A stretch of DNA of 64,000 bases from Streptomyces sp. NRRL S-87 (GTDB taxonomy: Bacteria > Actinomycetota > Actinomycetes > Streptomycetales > Streptomycetaceae), in contig NZ_JOGB01000002.1 of the NCBI RefSeq assembly GCF_000719335.1, positions 1 to 64,000 of the forward strand, read 5' to 3'. Shown here piece by piece: positions 47,523-55,670 of this stretch. Position numbers and translations under genes: made by a program. Position 1 is the stretch's first letter, and each line of letters starts with the position of its first letter. The notes under the pieces are model-generated. The model made no database searches and had not been told where the DNA came from. It saw only the letters and a program-made list of their open reading frames with translations.

Positions 47523-49181
47523 GTGGCGGACGAGAGTTTCGACTTCAGGCCCGGAGCACAGGTCCCGCTCCAGGGCGCCGGCGGCCAGACCGCGGCGACG
47601 AACGCCCTGGCCTCGGCGGCGTACCGGGACAGTCCCGTCGGCGACATCACCAAGGCGGACAACGACTGGCACAAGACCGAGGTGAAGAAGGGCAAGCTCT
47701 CGCTCTTCGAACCCAACCTCGGGGAGGCCTTCTGCACGGCTGTCGAGGCGCGCATGCTCGGCGGCAAGCGCAAGCCGCTCATCCAGTCCTTCGGAGCCGA
47801 GCCGCAGAGCGTGGTCGAGCACTGCCTGGCCGCCTCCCGCATCCGCAAGGAGCGCGACCAGAAGCTCCGCCTGGTCATGTTCCTGTGCGGGGTGGTCTTC
47901 CTGCCGGGCATGCTCCTGTGGATCGCCCTGTTCCAGCTGCGCAGGACCCTCGCGGGCCGCCAGGACGACAGGAAGGCCACCTGGATCGGCACCGCCGTGC
48001 TCGTCGGCATCGGCATACTCGCCGCCGTCCTGATGTTCCGGCTGCCCTTCACCGGCTTCTGGGGCTACTACCTCCGGGGCATGATCATCGCGCCGGTGGT
48101 CGGCTGGACGCTGGCCAAGCGCATCTGCGAGACCACCGCCCACGACCTGCGCGCCCGCTGGGACGGCCTGCTCTCGGGCGACGGCATCGGCGCCAAGATC
48201 CCGCACGCGGTCCCCCAGGACCCGGGCGAGAGCGCCGCCGAGGAGCTGCGCAAGCAGCTCGCCAAGCTCACCGCCGAGGACCGCAGCAACACCGTCTTCT
48301 ACGCCGGCCCCAAGGGCATACTCGGCATGGGGACCCGCTGGGGCAGCTGGCAGATGGCGGAGGACCTCTCCTCCGCCACCCCGGGCGTGGACATCCACCC
48401 GTTCCGCAGCTTCGACGTCATCCGCGCCATCCAGAAGCAGCTCACCCAGCTCCACCTGGGTCCGCTCCACACCGGCGGCTTCCCGACCCCCTCGGTCAAG
48501 CACTGGATCGTCAGCCCGGTCGGCGAGGGCGCGAAGGAGGTGGCCCGCCCCTCCGGCGACGGCCCCGACAGCTTCCAGATCTCCTCCCAGGAGATCACGA
48601 AGATCTGCAACGAGCAGCAGTTCGGCAGCGGCAACCGGCACTACCTGGGCGTCCAGTTCACCCTCTGGGACGGCCAGCTCGTCCTGACGATGCTGTGCAC
48701 GGTCACCGTGCTCTACCAGACCCTCCGGGTGGAGGTCACCGGCCATGCCCTCGGTCCGGTCAACGGCCTGTTCACCTCCAAGTCGGCCCCCAAGACCAAG
48801 GAGCTGGCCAAGACCTTCAAGCCGTGGGAGACGTACGAGGTGACGCTCCCCCTCGTCGACACCAACGAGGTCGTCCGCCTCGGCGTCCGGGCACTGATCA
48901 GCTGGTACCCGCCGATCCTCACCTTCCTCGGCGGCAAGATCGTCCTGCCGGAGCCGTTCGGCATCCGGCACGTGTGGGCCGACCAGCCCTGGCGCCACCG
49001 CTTCATGGCCGACGACGCGATGCGCGCCGCGACCCCGGTGCTGCGGGTGGTGCACTCCGCCGCGATGAAGGTGCTGGAGGAGAACGGCGTGGACACCGAG
49101 CGCTTCAGCAACCGCTCGATGGTCGTCAGCGGCCTGGTGCAGGACGTGTCGCCGCGCAAGGCGGACCTGTACGACGCCTAG
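47523..49181 (+). CDS. Large membrane protein of unknown function
   Basis: A protein of about 552 residues. A soluble N-terminus of about 115 residues precedes two to three membrane helices (KLRLVMFLCGVVFLPGMLLWIALF; WIGTAVLVGIGILAAVLMF; a third in GYYLRGMIIAPVVGW). A large soluble region follows, then another hydrophobic stretch (LVLTMLCTVTVLYQTL). No known domain is recognised. It is typical of streptomycete-specific membrane proteins. The GTG at 47523 is the likely start, but a GTG 18 bases earlier in the same frame is equally possible. It follows the EF-G-like gene on the same strand, after a hairpin, so it is probably separately expressed. Confidence 0.8.
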   Translation: MADESFDFRPGAQVPLQGAGGQTAATNALASAAYRDSPVGDITKADNDWHKTEVKKGKLSLFEPNLGEAFCTAVEARMLGGKRKPLIQSFGAEPQSVVEHCLAASRIRKERDQKLRLVMFLCGVVFLPGMLLWIALFQLRRTLAGRQDDRKATWIGTAVLVGIGILAAVLMFRLPFTGFWGYYLRGMIIAPVVGWTLAKRICETTAHDLRARWDGLLSGDGIGAKIPHAVPQDPGESAAEELRKQLAKLTAEDRSNTVFYAGPKGILGMGTRWGSWQMAEDLSSATPGVDIHPFRSFDVIRAIQKQLTQLHLGPLHTGGFPTPSVKHWIVSPVGEGAKEVARPSGDGPDSFQISSQEITKICNEQQFGSGNRHYLGVQFTLWDGQLVLTMLCTVTVLYQTLRVEVTGHALGPVNGLFTSKSAPKTKELAKTFKPWETYEVTLPLVDTNEVVRLGVRALISWYPPILTFLGGKIVLPEPFGIRHVWADQPWRHRFMADDAMRAATPVLRVVHSAAMKVLEENGVDTERFSNRSMVVSGLVQDVSPRKADLYDA

Positions 49182-49217
49182 CCGCAGGCCCGCGGCCCGC
49201 GGTCCGTCCGCACATGC

Positions 49218-49253
49218 CACGAGGCCCGTACGGTCGTCCGTACGGGCCTCGTG
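49218..49253. terminator. Bidirectional terminator
   Basis: A perfect 16-bp stem (49218-49233 with 49238-49253) and TCGT loop, between the convergent membrane-protein and HIT genes. Confidence 0.92.
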
Positions 49254-49272
49254 CCGTGGTGTCCGGCGGGGC

Positions 49273-49821
49273 TCAGTCGGTGGGCCAGGCGTCGGCCAGC
49301 ATCGACCGCGTGTCGGCCAGCAGCTGCGGCAGCACCTTGGTGTGGCCGACCACCGGCATGAAGTTCGTGTCCCCGCCCCAGCGCGGCACGACGTGCTGGT
49401 GCAGGTGGGCCGCGATGCCGGCGCCGGCCGCGCTGCCCTGGTTCATGCCGATGTTGAAGCCGTGCGCGCCCGAGGCCTTGCGCAGTGCCACCATGGCCCG
49501 CTTGGTGAGGTCGGCCAGTTCGGCCGTCTCCGGGCCGTCGAGCTCGGTGTAGTCGGCGACGTGCCGGTAGGGGACGACCATCAGGTGCCCGCCGTTGTAC
49601 GGGTAGAGGTTGAGCACCGCGTACACGTGCTTGCCGCGCGCCACGACGAGCCCGTCCTCGTCGGACATCTCCGGGATCCCGCAGAACGGGCAGCCGTCGC
49701 CGGCCGCCGGGCCGGTGGGCTTGTTCTCGCCCTGGATGTACGCCATCCGATGGGGGGTCCACAGGCGCTGGAACGCGTCCTGCGTCCCCACGCCGTTCTG
49801 CTGCACCGGCTCACTCGTCAT
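49273..49821 (-). CDS. HIT-family nucleotide hydrolase/transferase
   Basis: A 182-residue protein with the HLHQH active site, a zinc-binding-type CPFCGI near residue 44 and the YPYNGGHLMVVPYRHVADY strand. It is closest to Ap4A-phosphorylase/GalT-like HIT proteins next to thrS, as in mycobacteria (Rv2613c position). The substrate is inferred to be Ap4A or a related dinucleotide. The ATG at 49821 fits homologues. Confidence 0.92.
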   Translation of the reverse strand: MTSEPVQQNGVGTQDAFQRLWTPHRMAYIQGENKPTGPAAGDGCPFCGIPEMSDEDGLVVARGKHVYAVLNLYPYNGGHLMVVPYRHVADYTELDGPETAELADLTKRAMVALRKASGAHGFNIGMNQGSAAGAGIAAHLHQHVVPRWGGDTNFMPVVGHTKVLPQLLADTRSMLADAWPTD

Positions 49822-49859
49822 GCCATGCAGCATATGACCTGGGGCCGGGCCACGAGGAA

Positions 49860-49887
49860 GGCCCCCGGAAAGTCGTTTCCGGAGGCC
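49860..49887 (-). terminator. Terminator after thrS
   Basis: A 12-bp stem with one mismatch (49860-49871 with 49876-49887) and GTCG loop, 34 bases downstream of thrS and 38 upstream of the HIT gene. Confidence 0.8.
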
Positions 49888-49921
49888 TCCACACGCTGTC
49901 TCGGGCCTTCGCCCCGGCGGC

Positions 49922-51898
49922 TCAGACCTGCACGCGGTCCTCGACGACCTGGACCAGCTTGGCCAGGGCGTCGGCCTTCGGGACGCCGTTCTCCTGCGAA
50001 CCGTCGCGGTAGCGGAAGGAGACGGTGCCGGCGGCCATGTCCTCGTCACCGACGATGATCATGAACGGGACCTTGAGCTTCTGGTGGTTGCGGATCTTCT
50101 TCTGCATGCGGTCGGAGGAGGCGTCCACCTCGACCCGCAGGCCCTTCTTCTTCGCCTCGGCGGCGAACTCCTGCAGGTACTCGACGTGCCCGTCGCCGAT
50201 CGGGATGCCCACCGCCTGGACCGGCGCGAGCCACGGCGGCATGGCACCCGCGTAGTGCTCCAGCAGCACCGCGAAGAACCGCTCGATCGAGCCGAACAGC
50301 GCACGGTGGATCATGACCGGCCGCTGGCGCGAGCCGTCCGCCGCCGTGTACTCGAGGTCGAAGCGCTCCGGCAGGTTGAAGTCGAGCTGCACGGTCGACA
50401 TCTGCCAGGTACGGCCGATGGCGTCGCGCGCCTGCACGGAGATCTTCGGGCCGTAGAAGGCCGCGCCGCCCGGGTCGGGGGTCAGCGGGAGGCCCTGCTT
50501 CTCGGCGACCTGCTGGAGGACCGCGGTGGCCTCCTCCCACGCCTCGTCGGAGCCGACGTACTTCTCCGGGTCCTTGGTGGACAGCTCCAGGTAGAAGTCG
50601 GTCAGGCCGTAGTCGCGCAGCAGGTCCAGCACGAACGTGAGGGTGCGGTCGAGCTCCTCGGCCATCTGCTCACGGGTGCAGTAGATGTGCGCGTCGTCCT
50701 GCGTGAAGCCCCGGGCCCGGGTCAGGCCGTGGACGACGCCGGACTTCTCGTACCGGTACACGGTGCCGAACTCGAACAGGCGCAGCGGCAGCTCACGGTA
50801 GGAGCGCCCGCGCGCGTCGAAGATCAGGTTGTGCATCGGGCAGTTCATGGGCTTGAGGTAGTAGTCCGTACCACCGTCGAGCTGCATGGGGGGGTACATG
50901 CCCTCCGCGTACCAGTCCAGGTGGCCGCTCTTCTCGAAGAGGGCGCCCTTGGTGGCGTGCGGGGAGTACACGAACTCGTAGTCGTGCTCCTCGTGCTTCT
51001 TGCGCGAGTAGTCCTCCATGGCACGGCGGATGATGCCGCCGCGGGGGTGGAAGACGGCCAGGCCGGAGCCGATCTCGTCCGGGATGGAGAAGAGGTCGAG
51101 CTCGGTGCCGAGCTTGCGGTGGTCGCGCTTCTCGGCCTCGGCGAGGAAGTCGAGGTGGGCCTTGAGCTCGTCCTTCGACGGCCACGCGGTGCCGTAGATG
51201 CGCTGGAGCATCGGGTTCTTCTCGCTGCCGCGCCAGTAGGCGGCGGCGTTGCGCATCAGCTTGAAGGCCGGGATGGCACGCGTGCTGGGCAGGTGGGGAC
51301 CGCGGCAGAGGTCCTTCCAGCACAGCTCGCCGGTCTTCGCGTCGAGGTTGTCGTAGATGGTCAGCTCGCCGCCGCCCACCTCGACGTTCGCGCCGTCGTC
51401 GGAGCTCGCGGAGCCCTTGATGCCGATGAGCTCGAGCTTGTACGGCTCGTCGGCGAGCTCCTCGCGGGCCGCCTCGTCGGTGACCACGCGGCGGGAGAAC
51501 TTCTGGCCCCGCTTCTGGATCTCCTGCATCTTCTTCTCGATGGCCTTGAGGTCATCGGGGGTGAAGGGCTTGGCGACGTCGAAGTCGTAGTAGAAGCCGT
51601 CCCGCACCGGCGGGCCGATGCCCAGCTTCGCCTCGGGGAAGATCTCCTGCACGGCCTGCGCCATGACGTGCGCGGTCGAGTGGCGCAGGATGTTCAGGCC
51701 GTCCTCGGAGGAGATCTCCACCGGCTCGACGGTCTCGCCGTCCCGGACCACGTACTCGAGGTCCTTCAGCTCGCCCGCCACGCGCGCGGCGATCACGGTG
51801 CGCTCGCCGGAGAAGAGGTCCGCCGCCGTAGTGCCCGTCGTCACCACGCGCTCTTCCCGCTCGGAATCGCGTTGGATGATCACACGGACGTCTGACAC
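49922..51898 (-). CDS. thrS: Threonyl-tRNA synthetase
   Basis: A 658-residue class II synthetase. N-terminal TGS domain, the N2 editing domain with [12 protein letters not shown], the catalytic core containing the zinc-ligand region [10 protein letters not shown], motif 2 in [23 protein letters not shown], and a C-terminal anticodon-binding domain with [17 protein letters not shown]. Normal length. The start is GTG at 51898. No T-box-like leader was noticed in the 146-base upstream gap. Confidence 0.97.
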   Translation of the reverse strand: MSDVRVIIQRDSEREERVVTTGTTAADLFSGERTVIAARVAGELKDLEYVVRDGETVEPVEISSEDGLNILRHSTAHVMAQAVQEIFPEAKLGIGPPVRDGFYYDFDVAKPFTPDDLKAIEKKMQEIQKRGQKFSRRVVTDEAAREELADEPYKLELIGIKGSASSDDGANVEVGGGELTIYDNLDAKTGELCWKDLCRGPHLPSTRAIPAFKLMRNAAAYWRGSEKNPMLQRIYGTAWPSKDELKAHLDFLAEAEKRDHRKLGTELDLFSIPDEIGSGLAVFHPRGGIIRRAMEDYSRKKHEEHDYEFVYSPHATKGALFEKSGHLDWYAEGMYPPMQLDGGTDYYLKPMNCPMHNLIFDARGRSYRELPLRLFEFGTVYRYEKSGVVHGLTRARGFTQDDAHIYCTREQMAEELDRTLTFVLDLLRDYGLTDFYLELSTKDPEKYVGSDEAWEEATAVLQQVAEKQGLPLTPDPGGAAFYGPKISVQARDAIGRTWQMSTVQLDFNLPERFDLEYTAADGSRQRPVMIHRALFGSIERFFAVLLEHYAGAMPPWLAPVQAVGIPIGDGHVEYLQEFAAEAKKKGLRVEVDASSDRMQKKIRNHQKLKVPFMIIVGDEDMAAGTVSFRYRDGSQENGVPKADALAKLVQVVEDRVQV

Positions 51899-52044
51899 CG
51901 GTCTCTCCTGACTCAGGGGAATGCGCCAGCGGTCACTGCGCGCGCCTGAATCGTACCGAGCGGATGGGGTGGCCCGCGAAACGGTTACGCCTCATCCGGC
52001 GGACGCGGCGGAACCTCTCCCTCCGCCTCCCTCCGCCCGGCCGG

Positions 52045-53307
52045 TCAGTCCGCGCTGCCGCCGCAGACCTCCCCGAGGAAGTCGAAGCCCGTCTCGCTCT
52101 CCTGCAGCGACTTCATGAGCCGGTCCCGCTCCACCTCGTCCAGCGGTACGGGTGCCACGTCCGCGGCGTCGCTGAGCCGCCGGAAGCCGCCGCGCCGCTG
52201 GAGCCGCCCGCTGAGCCGGATGGGCAGGCCGACCAGGTGCGCGTGCCCGGCGACCTGGTACGCCTCCTCGTCGAGGACGGTCCGCACGTACGGCACCTCG
52301 GCCCCGGCCAGCACCTTCAGCCGTACGGTGCCGCCGCCGCGCGCGGCGGACCGGCGCATCCGCACGACCGCCCCGGCGATCCGCACCGGTACGGCCGGCT
52401 CGTCGCGGGTGTAGCGCTCGGCGGCCTCGCGCAGCAGGGGCAGGTCGCCGGGTGAGAACTCGACGGGCTCGGGGCGGGCGGCGCAGCCGGCCGGGGTGCC
52501 CGCCGCGGGCGCCCAGGCGAGCCCGATGCGGGCCCCCTCGGCGCCCGTGACCAGGGCGATCAGCGCGTCGGCCAGTTCCCGGCTGACCCCGGCGGCGACG
52601 GCGGAGTCGAAGGCCTCCATGCCTCCGGTCGCCCGCCGGTAGTCGATGGCCTCGCGGGTGGCGTGCAGGGCGTGGTGGAGGCGGATGACCGCGCCGCGGC
52701 CGCCGTCGACGGGGACGAAGGCGGTGAGCCGGCGCCCGCCGGGGGCGGGGCCGACCAGGACACCGGCCAGCGCCCGCTCGGCCTGGGCGCGGTGCCGGGC
52801 ACCGTGGTAGCCGGCCCGGGCCCGGTCGGCCAGGGCGCCGGCGAGCAGCAGCTGGTGGGCGGCGGAGCGCAGCCGTTCCTGCGCGGCCCAGGACGAGTCG
52901 GCGTGGAGGGCGTCGGGGGCGGGCCCCTCGGGGACCTCGCGCCACCAGCGGACCTCGTCGCTGGGCACGGTCAGGCCGTAGAGCACCTCGCGGGCCGAGG
53001 CGAGCGGGCTGCGGGAGAGGGCGGTGAGCGCCTCGCCGAGCAGGTCCTCGCTGTCGGGGAAGCCGGCCGTCTCGGGGACCAGCAGGCTGGTGCCGGCGTG
53101 GCCGGCGGCGTGCCCGGCGCCGGGCGGCGGGGTCCAGCGGGCGTACCGGCCGGGTGCGCCGCCGCGCCGCTGCCAGCCGTGCCGGTGCAGCAGGGCGCCG
53201 AGGACGGCGGGGTCGACCTCGCCGGGTGCGGGCCGGACGGGCTGCCCCGGGTCGGGCGGCAGCTCGGCGCGGTGCGGGAGGCGGGGTCCGTACGCGTACC
53301 GTTCCAT
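52045..53307 (-). CDS. Protein of unknown function coupled to DUF4365
   Basis: A 420-residue soluble protein, not recognised. It has a proline-rich N-terminus, an Ala/Arg-rich helical middle (LRSAAHQLLLAGALADRARAGYH) and a C-terminal region with beta-rich sequence including VRLKVLAGAEVPYVRTVLDEEAY and LVGLPIRLSGRLQRRG. The ATG at 53307 shares one base with the DUF4365 stop (TGATG), so the pair is translated together. The strong coupling suggests that the two proteins act in one process. Confidence 0.8.
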   Translation of the reverse strand: MERYAYGPRLPHRAELPPDPGQPVRPAPGEVDPAVLGALLHRHGWQRRGGAPGRYARWTPPPGAGHAAGHAGTSLLVPETAGFPDSEDLLGEALTALSRSPLASAREVLYGLTVPSDEVRWWREVPEGPAPDALHADSSWAAQERLRSAAHQLLLAGALADRARAGYHGARHRAQAERALAGVLVGPAPGGRRLTAFVPVDGGRGAVIRLHHALHATREAIDYRRATGGMEAFDSAVAAGVSRELADALIALVTGAEGARIGLAWAPAAGTPAGCAARPEPVEFSPGDLPLLREAAERYTRDEPAVPVRIAGAVVRMRRSAARGGGTVRLKVLAGAEVPYVRTVLDEEAYQVAGHAHLVGLPIRLSGRLQRRGGFRRLSDAADVAPVPLDEVERDRLMKSLQESETGFDFLGEVCGGSAD

Positions 53308-53852
53308 CAAGGTCTCCCTCCGACCCCGACCCGGGTCATGATCTCGCACAGCGCGCGGTCGTCGAAGATCCGCGAGGTGGGGATGCGGACGGTGGTCCGG
53401 GTGCGGCCGGTCACGGCGTGTCCGGCCAGGTTGGTCCAGTAGCAGCAGTGGCGCAGGTCCAGGGCGTCGTGGCCGGCTCTGAGCCAGTCCTCCTGGCGGC
53501 GCGGGACGAGCATCACGACGAGGATCTTGTGCACGGCCACGGGGGTGCGGGCGAGCTTGACCAGGTGGTCGTTGTCGAGGGTGAAGGCGAAGCTGGGCCC
53601 CGGCGGGCGGGGCGCCACCTGATACGTGGCCTTGAGCTGCACCTTGATGGTCACCTCGTCGTCGACGGTGTGACCCGGCGAGCCGTGGCTGACGTGCCAG
53701 TCCACGCCGTTGTCCGGGAACGGCTGGGACAGCGAGCAGCCGGCGGCCGCGGCGACGGCGTGCAGGTATCCCACCTGGAGCGTCTCCATGCAGGCGGTGG
53801 TGGCGAGATTGCCCCGCAGCGGCTCGGTCCGCTCGGGCTGTACGAGCGCCAT
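53307..53852 (-). CDS. DUF4365 protein, PD-(D/E)xK nuclease-like
   Basis: A 181-residue DUF4365 protein. The proposed nuclease core is visible as Asp in DNGVDW and Gln-x-Lys in TIKVQLKATYQV, the spacing seen in PD-(D/E)xK folds. It lacks signal or membrane segments. DUF4365 members are often encoded in defence islands or beside uncharacterised partners. It overlaps the downstream 420-residue gene by one base. It is divergent from the DEDDh exonuclease gene with a gap of about 240 bases. Confidence 0.82.
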   Translation of the reverse strand: MALVQPERTEPLRGNLATTACMETLQVGYLHAVAAAAGCSLSQPFPDNGVDWHVSHGSPGHTVDDEVTIKVQLKATYQVAPRPPGPSFAFTLDNDHLVKLARTPVAVHKILVVMLVPRRQEDWLRAGHDALDLRHCCYWTNLAGHAVTGRTRTTVRIPTSRIFDDRALCEIMTRVGVGGRP

Positions 53853-54093
53853 GGCTCCCCAGGCCTTCCGGGTGTGGCTGCCGATTGCCGATCGATCCGG
53901 TGACGGATTCCCGGTCCGCTGCCGGATCCCATGACGACCGCTCAGTTGTACGGTCCCCCAGTGGTGTTGTCTCCGCGTCAGCCGGGACGCAAACGGCGTA
54001 GTGGCGGACGGCTCCGGGTATCACGGTCTCGGGGGCAGGGGTGGCCGGATCGCGGCGCGCGCCATCTGCCCATCGGGGACGAGGAGTTCGGAC

Positions 54094-54819
54094 ATGACGC
54101 GCTGGTTTGAGGGGCCGCTGGCCGCTTTCGACACCGAGACGACCGGGGTGGATGTCGAGGAGGACCGGATCGTGTCCGCCGCCCTGGTCGTGCAGGAGTG
54201 CGCCGGCGGGCGGGTGCGCGCCACCCGCTGGTTGGTGAATCCGGGGATCCCGGTACCGCGGGAGGCCACGGAGGTGCACGGTCTGACGGACGAGCACCTG
54301 CAGCACAACGGCCGGTGGCCCGCGCCGGTGGTGGAGGAGATAGCCCGGGCGCTCGGCGAGCAGTCGGCGGCGGGCCGGCCGCTGGTGGTGATGAACGCGC
54401 CGTTCGACCTGACGCTGCTGGACCGGGAGTTGCGCCGGCACCGGGCGTCGTCGCTGGCGCGGTACCTGGACAACCGGCCGCTGACCGTGCTGGACCCGCG
54501 GGTGCTGGACAAGCACCTGGACCGCTACCGCAAGGGGCGCCGGACGCTGACCGACCTGTGTGCGCACTACGGGATAGCGCTGGAGGGCGCGCACGACGCG
54601 GCCGCGGACGCGGTGGCCTCGCTGGAGGTCGTACGGGCGGTGGGCCGGCGCTTCGCGGGCCGCCTGGAGCGGTTGAGCCCGGCGGAGCTGCACGCGCTGC
54701 AGGCGGTGTGGCACGCGGCGCAGGCACGGGGGCTGCAGGCGTGGTTCGCGCGCAACGGGTCGGAGGAGGCGGTGGATCCGCACTGGCCGCTGCGCCCGGA
54801 GGTGCCGGCGGCGGCGTGA
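54094..54819 (+). CDS. DEDDh 3'-5' exonuclease (DnaQ-like)
   Basis: A 241-residue exonuclease. ExoI FDTETTG near residue 12, ExoII in VVMNAPFDLTLLD and ExoIII in HDAAADAVASLE supply the DEDDh acidic residues and His. It resembles the epsilon subunit or stand-alone DnaQ-type nucleases, probably trimming or proofreading DNA ends. The ATG at 54094 with GAGGAG upstream is preferred over the in-frame ATG at 54001. Confidence 0.92.
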   Translation: MTRWFEGPLAAFDTETTGVDVEEDRIVSAALVVQECAGGRVRATRWLVNPGIPVPREATEVHGLTDEHLQHNGRWPAPVVEEIARALGEQSAAGRPLVVMNAPFDLTLLDRELRRHRASSLARYLDNRPLTVLDPRVLDKHLDRYRKGRRTLTDLCAHYGIALEGAHDAAADAVASLEVVRAVGRRFAGRLERLSPAELHALQAVWHAAQARGLQAWFARNGSEEAVDPHWPLRPEVPAAA

Positions 54820-54906
54820 CGGACGCGCGGAGGACCCTCGGGGACGGGCCGGTCACGGCAGCGGCCGGAGGCTTCGGGGCGGGTGCGGCGGCTCCGGAAA
54901 CGAGTT

Positions 54907-54937
54907 GAGGCCGGTCCGTCATCGACGGACCGGCCTC
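54907..54937. terminator. Bidirectional terminator between exonuclease and tRNA-Val
   Basis: A perfect 14-bp stem (54907-54920 with 54924-54937) with a 3-base loop, between the convergent exonuclease gene and tRNA-Val. Confidence 0.88.
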
Positions 54938-54943
54938 TCCCGG

Positions 54944-55015
54944 TGGGCGATACTGGGATCGAACCAGTGACCCCTTCGGTGTGAACGAAGTGCTCTCCCG
55001 CTGAGCTAATCGCCC
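54944..55015 (-). tRNA. tRNA-Val(CAC)
   Basis: 72 nt, complete cloverleaf on the minus strand. Acceptor GGGCGAT/ATCGCCC, discriminator A, anticodon stem CTTCG/CGAAG with loop TTCACAC giving anticodon CAC, T-arm with GGTTCGATCCC. CCA is not encoded. Adapted to the GTG codon that dominates Val in this genome. Confidence 0.97.
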
Positions 55016-55054
55016 GGGAACGCACTGAACAATACAGGTGCGGAGGGGGTGGGT

Positions 55055-55531
55055 TCAAACCGCCCCCGACTCGGCTCTCAGGAGCCGGACCAGACCGCGC
55101 CGTCCGGCCCGCATCATCAGGGCGTGGTTCAGGAGGAAGACCGGCCGCCCGGGGACCGCGAGGCGCCGCATCAGGGGCTTGCGGACCACGACCTCCTGCT
55201 CGTACAGGGCGCGGGTGCGGCCGGGCGACGAGGCACTCAGCGTCCAGCGGGCCCAGCCGTCGAGGTCGCCCCGCATCTCGATCTCCAGTACCCCGGCGGC
55301 CGGGTCGCTGCGGCGCTCGGCGGCCGTCACGACGAGCTCGTACGGGAGGACGGAGCGGAAGCGGGCGGTGCCGGCGCGCCCGTCGGGGTCGTCCGGGTCG
55401 CGGGGGGCGACGCTGCGGATCTGGGGCCACCACCGAGGGTACCGCTCGGCCTCGGCGAGGACGGCGAAGACGCGCTCGGGGGGCGCGGGGAGGTCCCACA
55501 CGCTGCGGAAGCGGTAGTGGCTCCAGTCCAT
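55055..55531 (-). CDS. SRPBCC-family (polyketide cyclase/START-like) protein
   Basis: A 158-residue lipid-binding-type protein. The opening FRSVWDLPAPPERVFAVLAEAERYPRWWPQI is the classic SRPBCC start, followed by a beta-sheet and a C-terminal helix (MMRAGRRGLVRLL). No catalytic set is evident, so the ligand is unknown. The ATG at 55531 begins the fold. It is upstream of tRNA-Val on the same strand. Confidence 0.85.
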   Translation of the reverse strand: MDWSHYRFRSVWDLPAPPERVFAVLAEAERYPRWWPQIRSVAPRDPDDPDGRAGTARFRSVLPYELVVTAAERRSDPAAGVLEIEMRGDLDGWARWTLSASSPGRTRALYEQEVVVRKPLMRRLAVPGRPVFLLNHALMMRAGRRGLVRLLRAESGAV

Positions 55532-55670
55532 GGGTTGAGTGTGCGCGCGAACGGCACCGGCCATGCGCGGCGGGACGGGTGCGCGGCCGCGGACTACTCA
55601 CCGCGGATCCGGGTCGATCTGAGTATCCGCACCCATGTCCTCGGTGCGTGACCGGCGCCACACTCCGGGC

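Noticed and set aside
51899..52044. T-box or thrS leader riboswitch
   Set aside because: The gap lacks the T-box sequence and an antiterminator/terminator pair.
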